64,000 bases of DNA, taken from positions 2,371,501 to 2,435,500 of the forward strand of contig OZ038472.1 of NCBI GenBank assembly GCA_964036295.1. Direction: 5' to 3'. Every line of letters begins with the position of its first letter. The stretch's first letter is position 1. The notes beneath the pieces were generated by a model. That model did not search any database. It was not told the DNA's origin and saw only the letters and a program-made list of their open reading frames with translations. Source of the stretch: Plumapathes pennacea. Its lineage: Eukaryota; Cnidaria; Anthozoa; Antipatharia; Myriopathidae. Positions 23,901 to 33,100 of this stretch are shown in pieces. The position numbers and the translations under genes are program-made.

Positions 23901-24957
23901 CTGTTTGTTCGTCATTCGCGTCTTCGTTGACCAATCGTTAGCTTACTAGTTAATCATTTGTTAACATTTTTGTCATGTCAATCTGGAAAATGGTTCGAAC
24001 CCAGTTTTAACAGTAGATTGGTTGTGATCTACTGTTGTTATATTTGTGAAACGTTATTAATAACTCGTTGACCAATTCGTTAATCATGAACCCATCAGGT
24101 GCATAAGCCCAAAAATCAAGGAGCTTCCGAGGGAGACATTCCCTCTACGTCCACTTCTCTGACACGAGAGACAGTCATCGAAATGGCCAAAAAATCAGAC
24201 GCCTCGAAGAAGCAACTGCAGCGGTACAAAAGTCTTGGGAGTGACGACCAGTTGGACGACAAATATCGATCCAGTTACGTGATAAATCAAAACAACTTGG
24301 ACACCGAGCTCGCTCACTTTAATGGAAGGCAACCGCTGGACACAAGCACGCCCGTGCGTTCAGAGGTGCACGTGACAAACGTGTACCAAACGTACGTGAC
24401 TGTCACGAAGGGACCAGAAAGACCGCTGACAGTGAAACCCGTGGAGGTGAGAATCACTCCAAGTCCACAAAAGTCGGAGAAACGTGTCCCACTGACGCCA
24501 ACATTCTCGTATGAGAAAGAATACGAATCTCAAACTATCAATGTTTCGTTTGAGAAGCCACCGAGCGAGGACTACATGCCAATTGTAGAGATCACCTTGA
24601 AGCCAATGCACCCAGAGAAAAACAGTTTGGCTCCCGTGTGTGATATGAATGGGGACACTTTAATTGATGAGCTGGAAATGCGAACTTTCACCGCGCATAA
24701 AGATGGACATGACAGTTCCTCGAGGCCAACGTCAGTGGTGAGTATTTACTTTACGAAGCTTGGTGCTTTTTTTTGGGGGGGGGGGGGTGGGGGGAGGGGG
24801 GGAGGGGGGGAGGGGGGAAGGAGGCATAAGCGTCTTATCTGTGAGTTGAGAGCCACTCAATTTAAGGGTCCCACATAAATTTTGCCCAGGAGAGCATTTA
24901 CTCCATCAAACTGTATATATAGAGTACTAATTAGTGACGCTTCATTATTTGCAGTAA
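8985..24957 (+). CDS. ADGRA: Adhesion G-protein-coupled receptor, ADGRA-like (29 exons, 1341 aa)
   Basis: This is a single-chain surface receptor predicted to self-cleave at its GPS and signal through a class B2 seven-helix core. The ATG at 8985 has a strong context (A at -3, G at +4) and opens a signal peptide (residues 1-20). Twenty-nine exons join in phase to a TAA at 24955-24957. Domain order is LRRNT and one LRR with LRRCT (about 22-138), Thr/Ser-rich linker, Ig (182-274), SEA-like (275-400), HormR (about 395-440), GAIN/GPS (445-745), 7TM (756-1010), and tail (1011-1341). LRR+Ig+HormR, the total length and a C-terminal PDZ ligand (TSV) all point to the ADGRA group (GPR123/124/125); vertebrate members end in a comparable ligand. 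The SEA-like region and the very short LRR set are departures. Subtype within ADGRA is not resolved. Confidence 0.88.
11958..12167. mobile_element. piggyBac-like MITE, family B
   Basis: This intronic element ends in GATTGAAAGGGTTAAC, the reverse complement of its TTAACTCTTTTGCTCC start, giving TTAA at both edges. The interior (GTGATGTAGTGAGAACTGAT, GAGAAACTGAAGGAGAAAAT) is shared with the other family members. Confidence 0.65.
12306..12809 (+). CDS. ADGRA: GPCR exons 4-5: Thr/Ser linker and Ig domain
   Basis: Exon 12306-12434 encodes a Thr/Ser/Pro-rich, likely O-glycosylated linker. Exon 12531-12809 encodes a whole Ig domain, with VRITCRAVGSPRPEV before and EVRCVAKNINGE after, giving the two core cysteines. 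The tryptophan usual for the fold is at or near SDWEKG, so this is a slightly atypical I-set member. Both exons start and end in phase 1, so the Ig exon could be skipped or shuffled without breaking the frame. Confidence 0.82.
12920..13400. repeat. GTCCGT-type inverted and tandem repeat cluster
   Basis: Repeated TGTCCGTATTAAAGAGAG and AACTGTCCGTTTTAGAGAGG units of about 60 bases occur at least four times in this GPCR intron, closed by a GAGGGAGTTGACTGT end. Similar material lies near 19469-19640, 21033-21215, 22505-22675 and 50257-50400. A related family with ACGGACAC/GCGGACAG arms lies near 25095-25285, 48875-48957 and 56070-56268. These are non-coding dispersed elements. Confidence 0.7.
13580..14597 (+). 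CDS. ADGRA: GPCR exons 6-9: SEA-like domain and HormR
   Basis: Exons are 13580-13692, 13842-13900, 14184-14422 and 14503-14597. The first three give an alpha/beta stretch (KYMMLKLVEEDFSDSVLDKM, then VASVLRPLPGF, then RPGLVGAEILIKTVNTSQEE) laid out like a SEA domain, although the cleavage-type GSVVV motif is replaced by GLVGAEILI. The end of the third exon and the fourth encode a hormone-receptor motif: ITWSET, a CPHNAKG turn, RSCLSNGVWYYPDYTEC. HormR is shared by ADGRA and several other adhesion GPCRs. SEA is known in other adhesion GPCR groups but is not typical of vertebrate ADGRA. Confidence 0.72.
13930..14150. repeat. AAC/CAC-rich simple repeat
   Basis: AACAAC and ACCACC tracts fill the intron before the exon at 14184. 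No other signal is seen. Confidence 0.8.
15012..18544 (+). CDS. ADGRA: GPCR exons 10-17: GAIN domain and GPS
   Basis: Exons are 15012-15230, 15473-15541, 15899-16013, 16509-16661, 16916-16982, 17563-17689, 18280-18323 and 18406-18544. They form helical subdomain A followed by beta-rich subdomain B. The GPS reads ICAYWDF, then GGWSEEGCHIS, then VCRCNHMTNFGVLTV, with all four cysteines. His737-Met738-Thr739 (my numbering) provides the normal autoproteolysis triad, so cleavage between Met and Thr is predicted. Vertebrate ADGRA2/3 GPS sequences tend to be diverged, so this intact site is notable. Confidence 0.85.
15645..15765. repeat. ATC/CACCAT-rich simple repeat
   Basis: A degenerate ATC trinucleotide tract (CATCATCATC, CACCACCATC) lies in the GPCR intron between 15541 and 15899. 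Confidence 0.85.
16300..16462. mobile_element. MITE, family A, right-hand fragment
   Basis: The interior GGACCAATCGGAAAGAG and the end GCGAAAACGGCTCTACTGAG match one half of the family A element at 44292-44605. The other terminus is missing. Confidence 0.55.
17117..17300. mobile_element. MITE with ACAGTCAAACCTCTATTAA start (pogo/Tigger-like)
   Basis: The start ACAGTCAAACCTCTATTAA and the internal CGGCCACCTCTATTGAGCGG match a common invertebrate non-autonomous Tc/mariner-type pattern. A second copy with both GCGGCC ends lies at about 53218-53455 in the laminin gene. The family assignment is from terminal motifs only. Confidence 0.5.
17962..18157. mobile_element. piggyBac-like MITE, family B, best-preserved copy
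   Basis: The element reads TTAACCCTTTCACTCCCATG at the left and TTGGGAGTGAAAAGGTTAA at the right, an inverted pair bounded by TTAA. TTAA target sites and CCCT-starting ends are the mark of piggyBac transposons. At about 190 bases there is no room for a transposase, so it would move only in trans. Confidence 0.75.
18640..18955. repeat. Imperfect inverted repeat in GPCR intron
   Basis: AGTAAATAAGAGTCCA near the left and GGTGTGGACTCTTATTTACC in the middle are inverted. GGTTTGCTGTGGTGTGGAC and GTCCACACCACGGCAAACC form a second inverted pair. The block resembles a nested foldback or MITE insertion. It contributes no exon. Confidence 0.5.
19201..19270 (+). pseudogene. Decayed duplicate of the TM1 exon
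   Basis: Just upstream of the TM1 exon (19288-19394) is a second TTTTCAG acceptor followed by about 70 bases parallel to the start of that exon. Both share ACGTATTGT and then ATGTCTCTTC.TGGCTCTCT. The upstream copy has a deletion and in-frame stops and has lost the donor. It looks like a tandem exon duplication of which only the downstream copy is usable. Confidence 0.65.
19288..22494 (+). CDS. ADGRA: GPCR exons 18-25: seven-transmembrane core
   Basis: Exons are 19288-19394, 19819-19924, 20532-20682, 20845-20914, 21316-21382, 21710-21801, 22070-22199 and 22453-22494. Helices can be read in order: TM1 (MALWIMIAWCALTLLVLLIF), TM2 (MCVCASLIVAFALLLVGLDS), TM3 (CNLLSFLTHYFFLSSFSWIL), TM4 (IGYFLLGWGLPGIPMSVTWV), TM5 (PLMWVFFGSALAITLLCFII), TM6 (VYCLVLLFMFLGVWLLGVLL) and TM7 (IVFTIWCFITGFLVFWFYCV). 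The TM3 cysteine and the cysteine in CWMTIFSP (loop 2) would form the conserved extracellular disulfide. Every join is in phase. Confidence 0.86.
20090..20432. mobile_element. MITE with TGGCCAAACGAGATGCAAG termini
   Basis: The left end CTGGCCAAACGAGATGCAAG faces a right end CTTGCATCTCGTTATTTTGACCAG, with several internal ACTTGCA and GTTTGGCC motifs. It lies in the intron between TM2 and TM3. A diverged relative lies at about 50655-50995. Confidence 0.6.
23121..24957 (+). CDS. ADGRA: GPCR exons 26-29: cytoplasmic tail with PDZ ligand
   Basis: Exons are 23121-23216, 23576-23833, 24099-24737 and a last coding exon whose first codon is the stop (24955-24957). The tail begins with a CCCYFRRGRRGR patch, a likely palmitoylation and basic membrane-proximal site. 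It continues as a disordered Ser/Thr-rich stretch of about 330 residues and ends SSSRPTSV. The last three residues fit a class I PDZ ligand (Thr at -2, Val at 0). The stop codon is supplied only after removal of the last intron. Confidence 0.83.
24770..24825. repeat. G-rich tract just after the last coding donor site
   Basis: Some 50 bases of nearly unbroken G runs begin about 35 bases past the donor that follows the PTSV codons of the GPCR. The RNA could fold as a G-quadruplex next to the splice site that decides the receptor C-terminus. Confidence 0.85.
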
Positions 24958-25566
24958 CTAAAGGGCAGCAAACTGCGCTTTTTCTGTGGAAATTACCACT
25001 AACTTAGAGGATGGACCCAAGAAGAACGGGAAGTCTTCGTATCCGGAAAGGTCAGGGGGCATTCGCTATTAATCCTGTAACCCCTCGTTCAGTTTTGTAC
25101 AGTTGAAGCTCCCGGACTTGGGAAGCAGAAAGTGTTCGTAACTGGAAATGTTCGCCGCCTACGAGATCAGTCATGTAAATGCAGAGTCTGACTGATCGAG
25201 CTAGAGTTTAAACGGGCTTTTGTAAATGTATCCGTTAGTAGAGCTGTCCGCTTACGAGAGTGTCCGCCCAGAGACCTTCGACTGTATTTAAATTTTCTTT
25301 ATCACGATAAATAGAGTGCATGGATATAAAGAATATATATTTGAATCATGTTGTTCAGGCCGTATTGATTGGCCATTGAAGGTGCAAGAGATAAATTTCG
25401 TTTGGACATTGGGTACGGGCCAAAGGGTTAATGGTGTGAAGAATACTTACACTTCGATCTAGCGAGTGGATTTTTTAGAAAGCAGAGGTATATGTCAGTG
25501 TCAGTATCACTCTTTAAACGTGACATAGAATCAGATATTGAATTGTTTTATGCTCTTAAACAATTG

Positions 25567-25572
25567 AATAAA
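25567..25572 (+). terminator. Candidate polyadenylation signal for the GPCR
   Basis: AATAAA occurs about 610 bases past the stop in AT-rich sequence. It is a plausible end for the 3' UTR. Other AATAAA-like sites exist nearby, so this is only a candidate. Confidence 0.35.
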
Positions 25573-25587
25573 AGTAGTTTGATATAC

Positions 25588-26076
25588 TGGGCCCAGTTGT
25601 TCGAAGCACGATTAAGCTAAACCTGTATTAGGTCTAAACTTTGCTTTCAATTTTAGCCTGGAAACGAGAAGCTTTCATTCTCTAATCGACTTATTTGATA
25701 CATTTTGAACTAGAAGAAGCTTTTTAGTTGGTCTTTTATCAAAACTATGCAGTTTTTTGGCCAAGAAATTGAGAAAAAATATATATTTGTCTAATCCTGG
25801 ATTAGCGTAATCGGGCTTTGAACGACCGGGCCCTGGGCCTGGTTTGTCGAAAGTCGATTAAGCTAATCTAGGATTAACGAAATTCTTTCTCTCGACCTCC
25901 CTGCCAAGAAACTGCTTGGTTTTGTTCGAAGATGGATTAGTAAGCTTGTTCCAGCTTAAAACATTATCAAGAAAGTCGTTGTGGACGAAACTTTCACGTT
26001 TTCAGGCTAAAAAAAGACGAAAAAGTTTAGACCTAATCCAGGATTAGCTTAATCGACTTTCGAAAAACCGAGCCCT
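25588..26076. mobile_element. Two adjacent MITEs of the CCAGGATTA family
   Basis: One copy (about 25588-25832) starts GGGCCCAGTTGTTCGAAGC and ends CGAACGACCGGGCCC-like. The next (about 25833-26076) starts GGGCCTGGTTTGTCGAAAGT and ends ACTTTCGAAAAACCGAGCCC. Both carry TTAGCTTAATCG and AATCCAGGATTA in inverted orientation. Other copies lie near 40412-40664, 58314-58480 and 59230-59415. Confidence 0.75.
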
Positions 26077-29060
26077 GTTGTCCAAACAGAGAGAAAAAGG
26101 TGCAAATGACTGGAGCGAGGAAGGATCGAGGCAAGGTGCAAAATACCTGCCAAAGTTTGCGCTTTTTTTTCCCGCGCCTTGCTGCTACAGTAGCTTAGTA
26201 TCAGAGTCTGTTTTAAGCTAAGTAGCATAGGGTTATTTTTAGTGTGCTCTGCTTGCCAATCGATCTGAGAGATCAGCGTTCTGTACAGCGGTCTTTAAAC
26301 TTCGTGATGTGAGAATTTCACTGCGCTTTAAGCTGCTGGGCCCTGAATAGATTTCTAAGTGATAACCAATTTGTTAGTTTAACCATTAGGGCCTGTTGTA
26401 GAACCGTAGTATTTTATACGACTAAGAGAAATAGTTAGCAGATTTCTCTCTAAAATAGATCTGAATTTTTAGCTAGCTACCAGTTTTTCTATTCGTTTAT
26501 TACGTAGTTTGTCATGTATGAAAATGCATAGGATTGCATAAATGACTGATGCCAAATCAAATGACAAACTTTTCATTTTTGCTACACCCACTGAAAAGTT
26601 GCCAAGTACATTGCAGTAAGCAGCGAGCAGCAACTAACGTGGAGCGGAAGCAGTAACCGCTGCCAAACTAACTCATTTTGTGAGGGTTTAGAGATAAAAA
26701 GGGCAAAAAAATAAAAATAGTTGTAGTTATACGAATTCGAACTTGGTCATTTTGCCTCAGTGTAAAACGTTTTACCGACTGCACCATTGCTTCACTGATG
26801 TTCATACTGTTCAGATTTATATGTTTAGACAATTAATGTCCTATTTGCATGCCCTATTTAACTTGAAAATTGCCGTCGCGTTTCCAGTTTGCGCTTTGAC
26901 TGATGCAAATGAAAGAGAGATAGTCAAAACTGTATTAAGCGGCAGCCCTCGGGGAGTTCCGACGCACCGTTATCGATTAGTTCGATTTCGTATCGAAAAG
27001 TTAAAAAGGTTTTAGATTATAATGCAATGAATGCTGCATGAGCAGTAGACACAACTATGCTTTGCAATTAATTGTAATTATCTGTATTGTTAATAGTGCT
27101 AACTAGAGTCGAACACTTCGGAACAATCTGAACCAGCGGAACCTTCCGAAATCGTACACGGCTATTTAGCCAATCAGAACGCGCGTACAAATTATAATTT
27201 ATAATGATACACTATAATAGGGTTACACCAAGTACTAACACAAGGCTACTTGACAAAATGGCGGACATATGAACTGAAGGCCAAGATTTCCCATAATATC
27301 TGCATTGTTAGCGACAATATTATGACCAGGGACTTGAATACACTTGGGTGAAAGTGTCACGCTGTCGGCAGTGGGTCCAGCAAAGAAAGTAGTTGCTCCT
27401 GAACTCACTGAGCGCGCATGAGGACGCGACCCAGGGGTCAGGAATGAAGGTGAGTTTTTGCTTGACATATTTTCCATTCTGTATGCCTGGGAGAGTTAAT
27501 CACTCTTGGAAGTGAAAATGTTAAAAGTGAATGTCTGTCAGAATTCATCAAACGGCCGGCACATATGAGTTAAAACATTGATTTCCCTCGAAGTTTTGTA
27601 TGCTTCTGAAGTCCACAGGAAGGGAAGCATGTATTACAATTCTTGCCGCTTAGATTTTCAAATCCCAGAGAAAGTATGTTTATCCAAGAATGGTTCCGCC
27701 AGGATCCTGTTGTGTTTAAGCAAGATCATGTTATGTTTATTCTACAAGGGCCATGTTCTTGCCCTGCCAGGATCCTCTTACAGTAGGATTCTGCTAGGAT
27801 TTTTACCAGGGCATACCCCTTCACATTCCTTGTGGTGCAGAAGAGACATCACACAAGGCTGTTTTGCGAAAATCTCAAAGAATCCAGCTGGAAGAGCTCA
27901 AAATGTGCCTCTTGGGACCATGGTTGACAGGGGCATCACACACCCATTTGAGTTTGATTTCTGCCTCTGCAGTCACCAGAGAATCCAGGTTAGTACTAAA
28001 ATGAATGCATGTTCTGTGTACAAGTGTAGTGAAGAGTGTGTTGATTTACATGTATGTACAGTAGAAACCTGCCAACTGAACCCTCAAGGGAAGTGAGATA
28101 TAGTTTGAGATAGTAGGGGATCGAGATAGTGGGATTCTACCAAGTGAAATTTATACAAAGTTCTTGGCTGAGGGAAATAGGATTCTGTTCGAGATAGTGG
28201 GGAGTTCGAATTAACGGAGTTCGAGACAACGAGGTTCCACTGTATATGTGTGGTATCTACATGTAAGATGCAAATGTATGTGTGCTTGTGCATGTATCAC
28301 TATTTCTCATGTGTATATGAACATACATTTGGGAGCAGTACCAGCCAAATGTACAAGTTACCACCCTCACGAAATAAGACTTTTGTCTCGACAGACAAGA
28401 CTATCTAGAAACTTAACCCTTTGGTTCCCAAGTTCAAATACAGTTTCTCCTAACCTCTTTATAAAATAATGAATGAGAGATGTAATGAGAATTGATCAGA
28501 CCAATCAGCTATTATCTGCACAAGCTATCAAATGGCAAATTCTCCATATTGTATGATATATCTCTGGTGAGAGACTGAAGGAGAACATTGAAGTCGATCA
28601 CGTTTGGTAGTGAAAGGGTTAAGAGCTGTAGGTGCAATGTATATATGTATATCACAAGTTGACATTTTCGTCTGTCTGGTCTGCATGGATAGGGTAGCTT
28701 TTTTTTGTATGTTTGTACTTTCAGCTTTCTTGGCTGGCCATGTCTCAAGTTTTTGTGTTTTTCGTCTTGCTCTGAACCTGAAATGTGAGCTCTCTTCGCG
28801 ACCCTTGACCCTTGACCCTTCTTCTCTCTTCGCGACCCTTGATCCTTGACCAGATTATGTTGACATTTCTGGTCATCTTGTTCAGATCCTGGTAATGCAA
28901 CTAGAGATCTGCCAAAGTTATCAATTATTTTTATTTAGTTTAGAGATTGGAAATTGATCCCACGTGTGCTGTAATGTGATTAGTTGCAGTAAATAACTGT
29001 TAATTACTGTTGTTTATCAGGTGGAGGTGACGTTACTTCCAAGTGGGTACAGTAGTGGGC
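26077..29060. other. Intergenic region with no convincing gene
   Basis: AT-rich sequence includes an inverted-type repeat of the GAGATAGTGGG family (28080-28242) and a piggyBac-like MITE (28413-28622). An open frame of 172 codons at 27578 has no splice support or recognisable composition and is not called. The 5' exons and promoter of the gene at 29.07 kb would have to lie here. Confidence 0.55.
28413..28622. mobile_element. piggyBac-like MITE, family B
   Basis: The element reads TTAACCCTTTGGTTCCCAAG at the left and GGTAGTGAAAGGGTTAAG at the right, with the shared interior GAGAGACTGAAGGAGAACAT. TTAA borders both ends. Confidence 0.7.
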
Positions 29061-29069
29061 AGCAAGTGT

Positions 29070-30073
29070 CAGACAGAAAACAGTGTCTGTTGTGAAAAGG
29101 TTTATTCAGACCTACGGGTAAGTACCGACAACATGCAGTTAGAGCAGGTTACCTGGCAGTAATTCTAGCTGGATGGGTGTTGAGTTGTGGTTTCCCCCAA
29201 AAAGGGCGTTTTGTTGCTCTTTTGACCTATTTCCTTTTTTGTGTCTGTCTTTCTATTTTGCCATTTGCCTTTTAAGAGATATTTTGTTACAAGAACGACC
29301 ACATTAGCCTCGCTACTTTTGAACTTATCGTATTTGATAACTGTGATGACGACGATAATAGTGATAACTATTTCATATTTTCAAGATTATAACATTTCAA
29401 ATAGTAACTTGTAGTTGTCCGGCAAACGGGGATTCATTAAAAGACCTATCATGATGTTTGTTTGATTTTAGATTCACTGCAGCCGTCAGAACAGCTTTTA
29501 AATTTAGTGGGCAGGAGCAGTTGACGTTTGCTGGAGGAGAAGAGTCTGGATGTTTATCGAAAAAGGAAATCGCGGTGCAGATACTTCACGATCCATCCAA
29601 TAGCACAACTCCATGGCGATCGATCAGCCTGGATGCTGCAAAACGCTCAGGTGTGTTTAATCAGTGCCAGGTGCGCATAAGGATTGGGTATAGTAATGCG
29701 AGTACAGATATATATCTATATATATAGAGGATATTACACGGCGGCGCGAAGATATGAATTTTATTTTCGAGTGGTAAAAACAATATTTTGCGAACGAGCG
29801 CTTTGCGAGTGAGTAAAATATTGCTTTTACCACTAGAAAATAAAATCCATATCTTCAAGCCGCCGTGTAATTTTCTTTTTATTATATTAGACACGAGTGT
29901 TTTACGAGAAATTGCACAAACAACTGTGCAAAAGCTGGAAATGATGTCAACTATATCCTCACTAGTGAGGATATGGAAAATACGCCACTCGGGTCCCGGA
30001 TGTAGTTTCGTATGGATTTTACGCACGGTATATTTTCCAGTAAAACACTCGTGTCTATATATATATATATATA

Positions 30074-30127
<54 letters not shown>

Positions 30128-33100
30128 CGCGCATGCAAGAGGTACACGATTACAGTGCATGTTGTGCAATTTAAAACAGAATAGGCGCACTGACAGTAGC
30201 AATGTTTGTTTCGTTTTGTAGGGTCTCTCTGAAATACGCGGCGCAGAAAATGACGTATGGTGCCTGTCATGATATGGGCAGCGACTGTTTTCTGTCGCCA
30301 GTTTTTTTGCAGATGTCCCGTCATCTTGACGTGCTCTCTTCGAGAGGATCGAGCACAGGAAGCCATGGCCGGGGAATATTACTGGAAAAGGTACTGGGTA
30401 CAGGAAGCCGTGGACCGGCAAAAGATTGGGTACAGGAAATCATCGCCAGTATTGCACAACCGGTAGGTTCCCCCTTTGGTTTATTTTTCTAAGGGTTTCC
30501 TTGTTTGTTTGTTTTTTTGATTTTTGTTTTGTTTTGTTTTGTTTTTCTTTGTTTTTCTTTTTTTTTGAGTAAGGGTCCCCGCTTTGGTTTATTTTGCTAA
30601 GGGCCCTCCTTTGGTTTTTTTGAATAAGGCTCCCGTGGCCTGGGTACAGGAAATTGTCGCCGTTATTGCACAACTGGTAGGAGAGGATTGTGAAGAAACA
30701 CGCTCACTGAAGAGGTATGTAAGAGTCGCAGTTAGGTTTCTATTTCACCGCTGAAATTGCATTTTTCGACCATGCGATCGCATTTTGTTTTAGTCAGCGC
30801 TCGTTGGAGAAACCAGTGGCAACAAATACAAGTTGTAAAACATCCAAATTTATCCTGATACACCAGTGCTTGTTGTTTTGTTTTTTTGTTTTTTGTTTTG
30901 TTCTTTTTTTTGTGCGTGTGGACCTCGCATGAATGCGATTCCAAATGTGTGCATTCTCTTGTTATATTGGCGTTGCATCTGCAATGATTAGTCTTTGACC
31001 AATGAAAGGCTATTGTAAACCGGTTTTTATGCATATTTTGACACATATTTTGCTGCTGTGCACATTTCCCGTGTAGATGCCCATTTCTTCGCCTCAGTCA
31101 GTTGCTTCCCGAATTGCGAGCAGAAAGGACGGACGGACGTGTTCGGACTCTAAATTTGAGGTAGGTGTGGTTTTATTTCTGCTCGAAGAGAAGATATTAA
31201 ATTTATTGTGCATAAAGAGAAGAAACGAAGCTCCAGTTTGGCTTTGAAAACGCTGCAGACGTATTGGCTATGTAAACTGAACGTTTCGCGCTTGTGAAAT
31301 TCTCGTTTAATGAGGACGTTTTCTTCTTGCTAGCAGGACAGTGGAGAGCCGAAGGCAGCCGAATGCAGCCGAAGCAAGCGAAAGTCATCGTTTCTCAATG
31401 GTAAGTATTCTTTTCTGGTAAAAGTTGCGACAAGAATCTAACACGTGCGATTTGGTTTCATACTTGTTGGCAACAGTCAAGCTTCCGACCAATACATGTT
31501 CTTTTCTCGCAGAGCTTGTCCGACGTGCTCGCAGCAAATGTGATTTGCAAGAAAGCTTCGCACATAATATGGAACATTGCTTGATGATGGTGAAGCTGTG
31601 ATGGCGACCTCGTTCACGAAAGAAGGATGAACATGGATTATGGTATGTATGAACGCCATTTTACATATTTATACATACTTATTTAAGGGATTACACTAGT
31701 CGAGTTTAGATTTTCATTCGCTCCGTGTCATGTTACTGTGAATTTTCTTCGGAGGTCGATTATTTGCGAACCAGTGTGACGGACGAGTAAACGAAGTGAA
31801 GCTTTCGTATATCTGCGTGAAAATGAACTTCAAAATTTCTTTACATTCAAATCTTTGTGTGTCATGTTTATCGTGAATTTCTTTCGGAAGTCGAACCTGA
31901 TAAATAGAATAAGATCGTGGACTTTTTTTTTCTTTTAATCGGCGATAATATGTACTGCACTTAGATTTTTTTTGCAAAGTTCCTTTTAAATGCTAGGCGT
32001 TTGTGTGTCATGTTTATCGTGAATTTTTTTTTTCTGAAGTCGCACCTGATAAATAGAATCAGATCGTGGACTTTTTTTTTTTAATCGGCGATAATGTTCT
32101 GCACTTGGATTGTTTTTGCAAAGTTCCTTTTAAATGCTAGTCGTTTGTGTGTCATGTTTATCGTGAATTTTTTTTCGGAAGTCGAACCTGATAAATAGAA
32201 TAAGATCGTGGACTTTTTTTTTTTTAATCGGCGATAATGTTCTGCACTTAGATTTTTTTTGCAAAGTTCCTTTTAAATGCTAGTCGTTTGTGTGTCATGT
32301 TTATCGTGAACTTTTTTTTCTTTTAATCGGCGATAATATGTACTGCACTTAGATTTTTTTGCAAAGTTCCTTTTAAATGCTAGTCGTTTGTGTGTCATGT
32401 TTATCGTGAATTTTTTTTTTTCTGAAGTCGAACCTGATAAATAGAATAAGATCGTGGACTTTTTTTTTTTTTAATCGGCGATAATGTTCTGCACTTAGAT
32501 TTTTATTCGGAAGTTGAACCTGATAAATAGAATAAGATCGTGGACTTTTTTTTTTTAATCGGCGATAATGTTCTGCACTTAGATTTTTTTTCGGAAGTCG
32601 AACCTGATAAATAGAATAAGATCGTGGACTTTTTTTTTTTTAATCGGCGGTAATGTTCTGCACTTAGATTTTTTTTGCAAAGTTCCTTTTAAATGCTAGT
32701 CGTTTGTGTGTCATGTTTATCGTGAACTTTTTTTCGGAAGTCGAACCTGATAAATAGAATAAGATCGTGGACTTTTTTTTTTTTAATCGGCGATAATGTT
32801 CTGCACTTAGATTTTTATTCGGAAGTTGAACCTGATACATAGAATAAGATCGTGGACTTTTTTTTTTTTTTTAATCGGCGATAATGTTCTGCACTTAGAT
32901 TTTTTTTCGGAAGTCGAACCTGATAAATAGAATAAGATCGTGGACTTTTTTTTTTTTTTTAATCGGCGATAATGTTCTGCACTTAGATTTTTTTCGTAGT
33001 TCCTTTTAAATGCTAGTCGTTGACGTTTAAAATTTTTGGGAGGTTTAAGAGTGAAATTTTTTAGTACGATATTTATTTTACGATTCCATTTTTTAGTTAG

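Noticed and set aside
27578-28096. Open frame of 172 codons in the intergenic region
   Set aside because: No domain, signal or usable exon borders; composition is like its surroundings.
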